Origin: Sipunculus nudus
Lineage: Eukaryota > Annelida > Sipuncula > Golfingiida > Sipunculidae
Assembly (NCBI GenBank): GCA_026874595.1
Contig: CM049316.1
Coordinates: forward strand, 35,285,339 to 35,349,338
Direction: 5' to 3'
DNA length: 64,000 nt
In this document: one piece after another, positions 35,505 to 64,000 of the stretch
Layout: each line of letters opens with the position of its first letter
How positions within the stretch are numbered: position 1 is the first letter of the stretch
Notes under the pieces: model-generated
The model's database searches: none
Told to the model about the DNA's origin: nothing
The model's input: only the letters and a program-made list of their open reading frames with translations
Program-made: the position numbers and the translations under genes

Positions 35505-36095
35505 TCTTACTGGGCTGCGACAGCTTTGCGACAGATTGCGAATGCATTCGCAAGAGAGTCACAAAAGTGTCTTAGAACATTCCCGGCGGTTCTCAATTTC
35601 CTCGCGTGATTAGGAAAGTGTCGCTAACTTGTCGCACAAATTTTGAACATGTTCAAAAATTCGCAAAACAAACTTTCTCGCAAAATAGTCGTAGAGGCGT
35701 CGCTGGTGTCTCAAACCAGTCTCAAACATCTCTTGAACTACTCTTAAATCAGTTTCCGCGTGTCAGGAAGTGCGAGAACTGCGAGACAACTTTGAGAGGG
35801 ATTTGTGACCTGTGCAACCACATTGCGTATATTTGGAGATAAAAATAAAAATCTGACATTTTGGTCGCGAATTGTCGTGCAAATATTTCACAAATGTCGT
35901 GCGAATGTCTTGCGAACATCGCACGACATTCGCACGACGGGTATACGAACTTCAGCCGAATTTTGGGCCAAACACTTATACGATGTTCGCAAACGTGTCG
36001 TAATTACGATTCAGTGTGATTGCAAGTAAAAATTGTCGCTAATTCGCGTATTTTCTCGCTTTTGTCGTGTCTTCAACTAGTCGCAAGCTGTCGCG
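35505..36095. mobile_element. Foldback/MITE-like element, CpG-rich TCGC word repeats
   Basis: Left end CTGCGACAGCTTTGCGAC (35514-35531) pairs with the right end GTCGCAAGCTGTCGCGG (36079-36095) as an inverted repeat. The inside is crowded with TCGCA, GTCGTGCGAA and TTCGCA words on both strands, far richer in CpG than the flanks. An inner palindrome lies at GTCGTGCGAATGTCTTGCGA / TCGCACGACATTCGCACGAC (35897-35938). No coding frame. Confidence 0.7.
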
Positions 36096-36099
36096 GCCT

Positions 36100-38990
36100 T
36101 TTCCTCGCACGTTAATGATTCAGATACTCGTAGGTCTATCCTGATAAATCAGGATTACTCGTCTTGAGATCGTCCATTATCACAGGAAGGTAGTGGTTTG
36201 TCGTAGGTCATTCGGCACGTGAACGGGAAACCGGTACAAAAATGTATTAAATATCGTTAAGTGAACATTGACTATTAAATGATCAACCAAAATTTGTTTC
36301 TCTTATAATTATCAGGAGTGAGTTTAGTGGCAAGGGGTTTGTATCAGCAATATTTAGAGCAGAATAACGCTTTTTTAAACCACATCCCAGTTCATTAAAT
36401 TTGATATAACACAAACGTATTTTCGGTGTTCTCATACGCTGTAATTTCCAATCATATGATATCGTAAGATATCGCAGAAAATCTCACCATTTTTAACATA
36501 ATGTCCATGCTGTTTCCACGAGCGACTTGCCGTAAGTGGAATTGGGGGCTACACTGTTACAGCGCATGGAGGTTGGCCTTGAAGAGTTGGAGATGATTCA
36601 GCCGCCCGGGGCGTAACTTCCTATCAGAGCTCTGGGGACACAGCTGACGGCGGTAAGTGTGAACATATCATTTAACATTTAACATGAATTCACCCATATA
36701 TATGAGACATACAACAGAGTTGATGACTGTATAAAACTTTCATTTATCTGTTCAAGTTATGTTTTACTATCATTCATATAATGTAATGGCGCTAATGCTT
36801 TGGAGTAACGTCACTGGAGACTCAACACATGAACACTGCACACCCGCCTTGCCATCAGTGCTGTTTTATCCACAGGGATAAAAGGGATTGCCCAGAGACC
36901 AAACAATTGAAGGTTTGACCCAAATAATAAAGAAATGGTAAATCCTTGTAAATGGGTAAACGAGAATTAAAGTTTAGAAATGTTTAGTTCACCGATATTG
37001 GAAAAATAAAGAAAGGGGGCCATGCGTGTTTTGTTTAAATGATGCAACATTGGAACCAAATCCCACTTAGAATTCCTCTGCTACCCTATTTGCATTGTGG
37101 GCAACCATTGTAGTCAAGTGTTTAGCTGGTAATCTATTTACGGGGTAGTTTGAAATTAAAACACGTTGAAATTCATTATTTAAATATATAATAATACATT
37201 TATAGTATACATGTATATACAAAATTATATAAAGTGTAATATGTAATAATATATTATATATATTAGTCATTACATTTATATATTATTATTAATATTATAT
37301 ATTGTGAGTACTGAAGCCCATGCCTTTCCTTCACTTTCGACGTTCTTATTTGAGACCTTGCCATATTCTCCCATATCATACCTACAAAATTCATGATTTT
37401 GCCCACCAACTGATTGTGTCAGATTGTCTAATAACCTCGATTTTATTTTCGTGCGGCATCATTTGATTCTGGTACATTTTTTTCTTTTATAAAATGAGTG
37501 TCGAATTTCATAAAATTGAACTAGTATAATAAAGCCCCATTCATAGTAGCAAATGTTCCATTTTTTTCCTTATTGCTGTCAGTGATTACCTAAACTAAAC
37601 TGACATTAAGGTATATAGCGCCATTCCAGCCCTCTGACATTAGAGAATATACAACCAGCGTACTTTGCGTCAGGGTGCCGTTACATCACCCATCAAGGGC
37701 AGCACTGTAAGGCGCTATGAAGGTGCAAATATTTTCATAATTTTTTACAAAGCCTCTAGGTCAACAAGTACACTGTCACTTCACATAAACCAGACAAATT
37801 GTTAGCTTTTTTAGTATACTTCTTTACAGCACCTAACATCTGCGAGAAAAAAAATCCTCTTAAACTCGGCATATTGGTAAATTCCTCTGCATGTTTGTTG
37901 AATTTCTGACCGCAAGAATACAAGCATGGCTCGCGCAGGTTTATGGGGGCGACTGTTAACCTGTATACGTGATACAGGAAATAACTCTTTACCATTGAGA
38001 CGAATATTCAGTTTTATTATTTTTTTTGTTTGTGAGTTCACATGTATTCTTTTTTGTACTTTATCACTCGTAACCTAATGTGAAGATTGTCAACAGGATA
38101 GAATGTGTGTTGCAGTACATCCCTGCATATGGTTTGTATCACGACTCAAACTAGGCTTATCAACGCAATATAAATGCGTACTGGGTCGTGTAGGCCTATT
38201 CAAGGTTAGGACAAAGGCCGTAACCGTACTATTAAAATTCGGATAGTGAACCGGTTTACTGTGTCCACTATCGGGCAAATAATCTGCATCAGTTCGATCC
38301 GTTGTATTCTGTGTATGAAAGGTGTGCTATAGTATAAACAAGTCCAGTTTACAGTAAAGCGTATCCTCTGCATATAGGCTAATCCGTTTCTAGTCTGCGT
38401 AAGACCATTTTTTCTATCATTTTACCCATTCTTTTTGAATTATCACTTTCTTTTTGCTGCACAGTTAATTGGATTAACAACCAAGTGCATAAAGCAAACT
38501 AACTTTTTTTGATAAACCAATTTAGGGTTTCGTAAAGCGAATTACAGTGTTGACTCAAAGCGTACAACTTCAAGACAACACTAAATCGGTTCGGCATAAT
38601 CCGATTTAGATGCGAACTCAGTGCAGATACGCTTTTGTTGGTTTTATAAAGTATTTGGTTAAGCTTATGATAAATTTTCTTTATGTATGCCAAATACACC
38701 GACATCTAAGCCCGTAAAAGCTGGAGCCCACTTCCGGTCCAATAATTGAACTTTTGATGGGCTACTAATACAATAGGAAGTCAGCCAACATACAGCATGG
38801 GAATACCACCCATACGTTTATAATTGTTTGTTGGTTATGTTGTAATGATATACTATAAATCTATAATGGTTCCTTTAACCTTTGTTTTTCCTTTTATGTG
38901 TCCATTTTTAATTTAAAGTGGTCCATTCCAATACCAGGCGTTATTAAATAAAGAAAATTTCTTGAACATTTCTTTAAAAAGACCAGCAGA
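36100..38990. other. No recognisable gene
   Basis: Includes an AT-rich patch at 37170-37310 and a possible donor GGCG|GTAAGTGT at 36653 without a convincing exon. Open frames at 37756-38041 and 38499-38705 (minus) look random. Confidence 0.45.
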
Positions 38991-39029
38991 CACCGGTAAA
39001 CAGGCTGTTCGATTTGTTTATATGCACAT

Positions 39030-39235
39030 GTTTACTACATGTGGGGTGCATGCCAAAATGGCCACTGGTTTTTATCCACAAGCAAATCAGACGAACTAGA
39101 GTTTTGCAAATGTCGTTTTACGACTATAGGGACCTTTCAACTTTCGCATATGTGCAACCAGCCACCTACTGTAAATGTTTGTCTTACTCGTTGTCAACGT
39201 GGGCGCTTGTATCGTGTGTTGTCATTACAATATTT
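39030..39235 (+). repeat. Dispersed repeat R3, copy 2
   Basis: AAGCAAATCAGACGAACTAG, GACCTTTCAACTTTCGCATA, TGTGCAACCAGCCACCTA and TCGTTGTCAACGTGGGCGC align in order with 24850-24985. The long open frame 39014-39385 spans it and is therefore probably not a gene. Confidence 0.7.
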
Positions 39236-39239
39236 AAGA

Positions 39240-41790
39240 CAGTAGTTAATGTAGCTAGAAAGAGAACAGTCAAAAAGATGCCTCATAAGTCTGATCTAAG
39301 AACTTCTCAATTCCTGGAAAAGGACTTAGGCTCTCGGACCGCTATAAACCGGGGTCAGGGCCTTGTAAGGGAATCATCATCATAAGGTCGAACCAGGCAC
39401 TTATCAATAAACATGGAAGTCAACAAGAACGTGAGTGTACTTCTGTGACTGACTCGAGGTTACTGAGCGCATGGGAACATCGTCGAGTATCACCATGGTA
39501 ACGTCCATGACCTGGTGATTTTATATGTGTGTATTCATTTTTTTCATTTATAATATTCATATTATATAAACATAAATTACATAGTCGAGTTAATTGACCA
39601 ACCTTAAAATTTAAACTATCCCTGGGCCTCTTATTAATATGGGCTTATTTCATGCAGATGCAAAATTTTCTATAATTATTATAAAAATGAGCGTTTTGTG
39701 TGTGTTTGTGTGGTTGGCGCTTAGCAATCTTGGCATCTCAACTGTCGGCGACAGATTAATTTATAAACAAACACAGTAACACAAACACACGTTATTTACC
39801 TAATCTAACATTGCGAAGAAAAATAATGGGGGAGGCTCGTTCGGGGACTAGTATAGCTAGAACAAGAGCGCAATGCTTCTGCTTAATTGCCAGCATATGT
39901 TTCCGCTAACCCAAGCTGAACCGAGACGTATCCTGATACCCCTGTGACAGCCGTGACGCAGAGAAAACGTATACATGTATGCGACATCGTGTTGTTATAC
40001 ATTTTTCCCTCAGAAGGCTTCATATGATCATAAAGCATCCTATTTTTTACGACAGTAACTGTGTCTGAGTTGTATCCTAGAAAATCCTTACGTCAGCTCC
40101 ACTTTTGGTGTCTACCACTGTTAGCAGACTCGGACCGCTTCGTGCTTGTTTAATTTGCTGCAAGAAATCGTATGACTGACTTGTCGGTCTTTCCTTTTTC
40201 CCACGCTATCAAAGGTTTCTTTCTTCTGCAAAAAAAATTCTTAGGTACAACAGGTGTTATATGCTTCTTCAGCTTTTCGTTTAGGGCACTTGTTTTGTTG
40301 TATACCATGGTTCAAAAGGTAAGTAATCCAGAAAATGAAAAGTTAATCATTGGTTCTTAGCTGTCTCTGCTTTTGAATATAAAGTGCCGCAAATTTCGCG
40401 AGCACTTGAGCTTACATTAGTAATATGTTTGTAGTAAAAGTGGTTTTCCATTTGGACGTATTCAACGTTAATGTAAAGTAGAAAATATGTGACCGAAGAA
40501 AGTAAAATGAGGATAATAAAGAGGTGGTCGTGCTAGGAGGGTGGTCGTGAGGAGGGTTTTTACTGTATAGACCATCCAGTCCGGTAGTGAAAATGCACAA
40601 TGAATCACCTGCTTTAACAAACATCATGATCTGCGTTTTGCAACGAAAGGAATCCTCGAAAAGGGAAAAACATAAGAAAAAAATAAAGATTGTTTGAAAA
40701 AATAATCACCAATGCAATCGATATATGAAATATGTAGATCTTATGTTATACGCTTGTATAACATGCACCAGAAAGTACACTGGCATTCGCTTGTATGTTT
40801 ATGTGTGATAATTTTACGCACTGCTACATATGTACTGGTTGGTGTGACTTTTAAAAGGATATATTCAGGAGCAATATTGTGCCTATTCTTTCACACTATC
40901 AGTTCACTATTGCTTTTTACAAAAATGTTTCCAGGCAAAACCATCCAAACACCATCTAACATTGAGTTATGCATCTTGCTATTGTTCTGCGTGTTAGTAA
41001 ACAGAGTCCACAATAGGGTTTATACAATGACAAGCCCGCTTCATGTCCTCTGATATATCTCTGTAAATTCATTGTACAACCTGCAGCAACGGATTTGTTC
41101 GGTAGGTCAAGGGGTCTCAGGTGAAATGACAGTTATGAAACGGGTGGCTCAGCCCGTATCGGGCCCTTGGTCTTAGTCACCATAACACGCAATTTTTCAG
41201 AGAGCGGGAACATTACATTTTTAGGGCCAAGCAAGTCAGGGAATTGGCTGGTTGAAAGGTGTTGTCGCCCGCATCGGCCGCGCAGGTGTTGTGGCAATGC
41301 ATAGGGTCCCACGGCCGCATAGGTTGCGGCCTGTGATCGCGTCTGGTGCACTGTTTTTGGCACTCATGTACAGGAATAAGCCAACTGTTTCAGGGCAATA
41401 TTTTGGCGGGTACAAAATATTTTAAAGAGAAGACGATATTTTTCGTGTCGATTCGACATGCTTTAAAGTCATTTTATATTCCAGTAGGGGTTGGGGATTA
41501 TTCTACTTCCCTACGCTACGTTCAACACATATGTAGTTAATTCAGTGTTTTGACATTGAGGTGTCGCCCAAAATTGGGTTGGGTATACATGTATAAATAT
41601 TAAATGTATCAAGCATCCATTTTTATTATTTTCAGGCAATAGATGTGTTGTTTATATATGCATCATTAGAAATTCTGTTTATCCTTCGAGTCAGATAGCA
41701 AAATTCCACCTCTTTCTTCCCAACCTTCGGCCATTCTAAAAAGAAAATAAATCGCTTCATATCTTTTGCTTGGGTACTCTGATGTACACT
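39240..41790. other. No recognisable gene
   Basis: Several open frames (40172-40360, 40712-41053, 41133-41363) lack motifs. 40712-41053 is hydrophobic and Cys/Ile/Leu-rich but has no homologue I recognise. Confidence 0.4.
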
Positions 41791-41792
41791 CC

Positions 41793-41985
41793 ACACACAG
41801 TGTTAACACACTGAAGTCGTTTCAGATCTCCTTTGTTTAAACCGCTGCTGTGTTTCGCAGGTTTTTCGGGGTCGCAAAACCAGGGCGGGCACAGGGAAAA
41901 GAATCACACCAACGAGAGCGGGGTGTTGCGGATTTAAAAGTTGGTGTTGGATGCAAAATGCAATACCTCGCCCTCATTGGCCTGA
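41793..41985 (+). repeat. Dispersed repeat R4, one-armed copy
   Basis: ACACTGAAGTCGTTTCAGAT, CTCCTTTGTTTAAACCGCTG and GGTTTTTCGGGGTCGCAAAACC match 57396-57570 in the collagen gene. Only the left inverted arm is present here. Confidence 0.7.
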
Positions 41986-42227
41986 TAACCATTGTGTGCT
42001 CTGTGCGAGCACTGGTGGTGTAACCCGGAGAATCTTGCTATACAAGGCAGAGATAAAAACGAAGGGGATATGGAAATACTACACTACCACTGTGTCAGGG
42101 GCGTTATACTGATATACATACATACTTATATATATATAAGGATGGATATAAGGCAACATACTTATGGTGATGAGATAAATATTAAAGGGATGCTCTGACA
42201 GTGGCTTTATTTTCTTTTTCATCGCCA

Positions 42228-42355
42228 CAGAAACTATTTTCACGCATAGGGTTTGCGTGAACTCGGGGATTCTGGGTAAAATGACGTCACTTCAGCAATT
42301 TTAGGAAACACACCTATTTTTCACGCATATACGCACATACGCATATACGTGTACA
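42228..42355 (-). repeat. Dispersed repeat R5, copy 1, with CRE-like site
   Basis: TCGGGGATTCTGGGTAAAAT next to TGACGTCA, and nearby TTTTTCACGCATATACGCAC words, match 46665-46830. GCATAT/ATACGC words form overlapping inverted repeats. Confidence 0.65.
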
Positions 42356-42359
42356 TGGA

Positions 42360-43500
42360 AAATACCTTTATTCTTACCAGACTACGTAAGAAAATACCCA
42401 ATAAGCGCGTGATCCATTTTCAGGAATGTACTGCTTCGAACCATACGCGCATGCACTTACAATGGTGTGGCAGGAAGGGCGGCCTTCTGGAATTTTTCAT
42501 GCGTACCTCTCCCGAACGCTTATTCGATTCCCACGTTTTGTAAAAACAAATTCTTTTTCAATATTTTTTACCTGTTTTCCCGGTCCTGCAAGCCGAGCAG
42601 TTTATACTTTGCCTGCTTGCACTGATGACAGGAAATAAGTCTGAATACTGTGAACCTTTCACATGTTAAGCCCCAGACACACAGCTGTCGCAAATGTGAC
42701 AATTTAAATTGAAGCTGAATGCAGTAAGGATGTTTGAGATGGCTCAGACGTACTTTATGCGGATCCTTGTTATAAATATAACAAGGGTGCTTGTTTTTAT
42801 AATTGCCACCTGCCATGTCAAAACATATTGGGAAGGATCTATTAATATATTTATATTCATCTTCATGACAAATATGTAGCTTTCTACGAGAATTTAAGAA
42901 AACATGTCCTTCTAAGTTAAATCCGTCGAAATAACGTTGTGCCAAGTTTATGTCAAGTTAAAACCCTCTAGAGAATGGGCAGTTTAATTATGAGAATGTG
43001 TTTCCCCGTGTATCAGTCATCTGGCACACAGCTGATATTGAATAACCTTGGTGGGTGTAACAATTTTTGGTGGGTGGGGGGACAGGGTTTACCATGAAAG
43101 TTGAGACAAAGAGAAAGTACCCAAGGGCACACGTGAACTGTAAGCGTGGTGATTTAAGATTTCAGAAAATATAAATATTTCAGATAATTCTGCAAACTTA
43201 GAATATATGACTGGTAAATAAGGTTAGATAAAAAGTCCCCCCCCCCAATAAAAAAAGTTGCCGAGTTAATAAACTCATCCACCCCAATAACTTAAAGCTG
43301 GTCACTATCCCTATAAAGGTTGAGGCTAATCGATTTATGTTGATTTATTATTGTGACCGATATACCGATTTTTAGAATGACATCTGTATGCGCACGTTAT
43401 TTTGTTTTGCTACAGGAGTATACTTATTGATGTCTAGTTCACCCTTTACCATGTGTTGTTGACTACAACATTAAGTTAATGGCGTGCAGTGTATCCCTCT
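42360..43500. other. No recognisable gene
   Basis: The 125-codon minus frame 42568-42945 (KAHICHEDEY-like, His/Tyr-rich) has no recognisable domain. A C9 tract lies at 43238. Confidence 0.4.
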
Positions 43501-43504
43501 ACAG

Positions 43505-43656
43505 GAAATTTGGCGGAGCAGATATACGATGTGGTAAAAAGGAGGCGCTACCCACACGTGGGTCCTTACGGAGTTAAAACCTGACACTGTAGCATTGGTG
43601 TTTACTTCAAAGAGGAGCCGATATACTGCGAGCCATACACGTGCTGTGACAAGGAG
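43505..43656 (+). CDS. Candidate cysteine-rich exon with in-frame TGA
   Basis: Bounded by a good acceptor (CCCTCTACAG) and a donor (GAG|GTAATT). In the phase-1 frame it reads NLAEQIYDVVKRRRYPHVGP, YGVKT, TGA at 43582-43584, then HCSIGVYFKEEPIYCEPYTC and CDKE. The sequence is protein-like on both sides of the TGA, and the C...YC...CC spacing resembles the extracellular Cys cluster of WBP1/VOPP1/shisa-type single-pass proteins, though the match is loose. The TGA could be a decayed Cys or Trp codon, a sequence error or, less likely, selenocysteine. No neighbouring exon was found. Confidence 0.3.
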
Positions 43657-43659
43657 GTA

Positions 43660-45504
43660 ATTGCTACAGACAGGGCCTTATGTATAAATAAGCACGGCTA
43701 TATTGTGTTACGAATAAAGGGTTTAGTAATAAATATACTAATCTAGTCCTAACTTTATTTTGCAAAATGAATATTTTAAAACACTATTCTGTAGGTGGAA
43801 ATTTGTAGCATGAAAACCTTGGCCGTGGCTCAACAATCTTACCCGATCCGCACCAAACGTTAACTCCCTTGCCAATACCCCATCAAAGAAAATTCGGGGA
43901 GTCGATTCAGTAGTGTTTAATTTAACCTTTTTTACAGACAGAAAAACCAACAAAGAAACAGACATACAGGTGTGAAAACATGACCTTCTTGCTATTTTCA
44001 CAGGATTCAAATTATTTGTATGACTCAAGTAAAATGGTTTCACTTGTAATATGGCCCAGAATTGGGTATTTGTGCTGTTTCTATTTATTAACCGGTACAT
44101 TTTTGTGTCACCCTTTTGTGTCCTACATGCACCTGTAAAACCACTATTATTAAATTAAAGGTTAAGCACAAATGCCCATAGCCGAGACAAGAAAAATAAC
44201 ATAGGCAACTTGATCACACTGTGAAAACTCACAAGGGTACGACTCTGCTGTTTAGGGGTCGGTGGAGTCACAATCTGACCCGTACAACGCACCTAGGCTT
44301 CTAGATACAGTAACACCAGAGGCGTAGGTATAAATGTAGTGAAGGGGACGATGTAGTCCGTTCAAGTGTTTTATGCCGAAACCGTTATACTGACCTTGGA
44401 GATCCTGGCTAGATCAAAGAGACTTGCATCTTTATGACTGTTCCTGCGTTGTCCGCTCTCGTCCGTATAATTTCCTTATATATGAGGGATTAGGACAAAC
44501 AACACGAGAATGCACGGCAACGAAATCAGAAGCTTCTCACTGACTATGAGCAGCTTCCCAAATCACATGACAGGCTTACAAAATTGAAAATGGCAAATTC
44601 ACCTCATCTTTATTGCGCGGCAGCAGTACTTGTTTCATATTTTTTATGTGTACTAAAATCATTGAGGAGTACATTCATATTGGCTAGGTTAAACCGTGTT
44701 TGTAGACTGCTCTCGAGGTAATAAAAAGATTATAACTTCTTTGTCTGTGGAGTTGAGTGGCCAGCACAGAAAAACCGCCACCTTTCAAATCTCAAGTTCT
44801 TCATGATTTTCATTTAACTTTTGTGGAAGGATTGGCAATAGGCATTTGTTTAAGATACTGTTAATGATCGATATCACTTAAGTTGTTCAATGACAATCGG
44901 TGAATTAATATTGAATGCCCGGATATGTAGAACAGGTGGTTGCGGAGGTTTTCGTAGGTCCTCTGAGTGATTTCTAGTTATAGTAATGAACCCATGACGT
45001 CACCGTGCTGACGTATTCACTTCGTGTGCGGCCGGCTTTATAGTTTCTGTTGATATCTGCCCTCCCGACAGGTGTTGGTTTCAGGCTTCAGTCGCATGCT
45101 GATTATTTTGTTTGCCCTCTAGTCAGTCAGGAAGCCGTTAATAAAACTCCCGCCTACACGTGTCTCTTTTTTTACCTTTGACATCATGTGGTTTTGTTCA
45201 CTGATATGACCGTGTTTACATTTGAAGCCAATATTTGTTTAATATTAATAAGTTATTTAATAAATGCTCTGCTTATAAGTTTTAGAATTCTTGCTTCCGA
45301 ATTGCTATGACTCTGGTGGTGTACAGAAGGCTCCCCACAATATACGTTTGAATCCAGTACACAAAGCCGTGCATTTATGATAAAAAGTCACAAGAATTCT
45401 GTTTTTATGGATTGTATTCGTATAAATAAAGACAAATTAACCTGAGAGATCATTCAAAAGTGATACAATATGTTACTCTTCAATAATGGTTCTTTCATAT
45501 CAAA
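43660..45504. other. No recognisable gene
   Basis: The minus frame 43738-44100 lies over a stretch with ACCAACAAAGAAACAGACAT, which resembles the CAGACA-type tracts of the 12-16 kb composite, so this is probably an eroded repeat. TGACGTCACCGTGCTGACGT lies at 44995. Confidence 0.4.
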
Positions 45505-45586
45505 GCTTCACGCAGTGGCGCCAATTTATCTTCAACGGTGGGGCATGACTTGCAGAAGGGTATGCAAAGTCTAGACGTATTTCAAA

Positions 45587-45610
45587 CACACACACACACC
45601 CACATATATA

Positions 45611-45686
<76 letters not shown>
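45587..45686. repeat. (AC)n(TA)n(GT)n compound microsatellite
   Basis: AC units, then about 25 TA units, then about 18 GT units. The AC and GT ends are complementary, so the tract can form a long hairpin. Confidence 0.95.
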
Positions 45687-45687
<1 letters not shown>

Positions 45688-45790
45688 AGTGCGGTGGAGG
45701 AATGCATAGGGCGCTGGACTTGTAATCACAAATTTATGGGTTCTGATCCCGATCCCGTTCTGACTGCCGTCATAGGCGACAGGCATATGT
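45688..45790 (+). mobile_element. tRNA-derived SINE fragment
   Basis: GCATAGGGCGCTGGACTTG matches a Pol III A box, and GGGTTCTGATCCC (45738-45750) matches a B box (GGTTCGANTCC). The spacing is that of a tRNA. The sequence is too diverged to be a functional tRNA and lacks a foldable acceptor stem. Confidence 0.65.
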
Positions 45791-46065
45791 AGAACGAATG
45801 AACTTCTAGCATCTGAGGTGGCTGCTCGGGTTGTTCCAATTTCTGTGTGACAATTTTCAAATATATAACAGTTATAAGTATAAGGTTTATAAAATTAAGA
45901 TATTATGCTTTCAATAAAGGTTAAATCTAAACCAGGTTTATAGTAAACCAATATATAAATATTATTCTCTGAATGGCAAGGGGGCCGATAACTTTGACCT
46001 TCCCCTTTGCTAAAGAGTGTGGGAGCTTGGTATATACCCCAATCTCCCCTTTATTAATGCCCCTG

Positions 46066-46378
46066 GCGTCACCTATAGCACGTGCCTTTGAAGCTTTGAG
46101 CCAGGATACACCACGTGTTACGTCTTTCTCTTTCTTTGGAAGCCAACCCAATTTGTACCATCATCAAGGCGAGTCACTTTAATAGTATGATGTAAACTCA
46201 GAAACACAGAAACCCCTCTGCATTACGTGGCTCACTTTCAGTCTCTCACTGTCACTTTCACTATCACCTTTATTAAACAAAGAAACCAACCTGACGAAAG
46301 CATGATAAGAGTGAGTCTCGTGAGTAGTTTCTCTGACTTCAGCAAACTTGAATGATTTTCTCACCTGTTTTGTCTTAG
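46066..46378. other. Upstream region of the transmembrane collagen gene
   Basis: Ends in a good acceptor (TTTTGTCTTAG, 46368-46378), so coding exon 1 is probably preceded by a separate 5' UTR exon whose position I cannot fix. No promoter motif could be assigned. Confidence 0.4.
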
Positions 46379-46402
46379 GCTGGAATTATCGTATGGACAT
46401 AG

Positions 46403-63964
<17,562 letters not shown>

Positions 63965-64000
63965 AGTAAGTTTCGAAAAAGAATTACTCTTACAAAGTTC

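Larger units (their letters stand above)
45513..46065. mobile_element. hAT-type MITE, older copy with nested SINE
   Basis: Ends CAGTGGCGCCAAT (45513-45525) and ATTAATGCCCCTG (46053-46065) match the termini of the better-preserved copy at 49183-49658. The inner ends match too: CGGTGGGGCATGACTT on the left; ATTATTCTCTGAA..GGGG and GGTATATACCCC on the right. Flanking 8-mers GCTTCACG and GCGTCACC agree at 6 of 8. The centre holds a CA/TA/GT microsatellite and a tRNA-derived SINE fragment. Confidence 0.75.

Noticed and set aside
36554-36660. Short frame MEVGLEELEMIQPPGA followed by a donor-like GGCG|GTAAGTGT.
   Set aside because: The frame stops before the donor and no partner exon was found; at most a 5' UTR exon.
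39014-39385. A 123-codon open frame, the longest in its region.
   Set aside because: Its first half is dispersed repeat R3, whose other copies do not keep the frame open.
41133-41363. Minus-strand 76-codon frame with balanced composition.
   Set aside because: No motif, no splice support and no recognisable homology; composition alone is not enough.
45688-45790. Possible tRNA gene because of A- and B-box-like motifs.
   Set aside because: No acceptor or anticodon stem pairs and it continues into non-tRNA sequence; better explained as a SINE fragment. The same applies to 63183-63330.

Overview
The window is nuclear DNA of an invertebrate animal, most likely a mollusc and probably a bivalve. 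Genes are split by AT-rich introns with GT/AG borders. Gene remnants include a GRL101-like leucine-rich-repeat GPCR and a family I associate with cnidarian and bivalve genomes. The repeats resemble bivalve elements: long tandem cores next to CAGA microsatellites and hairpins, tRNA-derived SINEs, hAT elements and small foldback elements. No prokaryotic or viral genes were seen. The species assignment is inference; no database was searched.

Two intact-looking gene models can be supported. (1) Minus strand, 1336-3298: the first two coding exons of a secreted C-type lectin-like protein, a signal-peptide exon and a CTLD first-half exon joined in phase; the rest lies outside or is not recognisable. 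(2) Plus strand, 46403 to at least 63964: a type II transmembrane collagen in 14 coding exons. It has a cytoplasmic N terminus, one membrane segment, a short CRC/NQT linker and then Gly-X-Y triplets. Nearly all collagen exons are 54, 45, 36 or 27 bp and split the glycine codon after its first base. The model reads through without frameshift to 252 residues and ends at a TGA in an exon that carries a donor-like site right after the stop. A third, weaker candidate is one cysteine-rich exon at 43505-43656 with an in-frame TGA.

Broken genes lie between them. 5690-9465 (minus) is a degenerate member of a large protein family with N-terminal Cys/His motifs and a C-terminal EADTR...RSxDT block that looks like a PIN/XPG-type nuclease core; it lies between two inverted copies of a ~270 bp repeat. 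18601-20690 (plus) is a broken ZSWIM1/3-like (MULE-derived) gene. 26540-27580 (minus) is a broken GRL101-like GPCR seven-helix region. 28204-29518 is a hAT transposon remnant with recognisable terminal repeats.

The rest is dominated by repeats. 12.17-16.24 kb is a composite repeat made of a ~330 bp tandem array, a 149 bp tandem array, (CAGA)n tracts and terminal hairpins. It carries recurrent CTCF-like motifs and perfect DR1 nuclear-receptor motifs. Introns of the collagen gene are loaded with TA microsatellites, foldback elements, a hAT-type MITE with an 8 bp target duplication, and a SINE. Long stretches at 32-35, 36-39 and 39-43 kb show nothing I can name.
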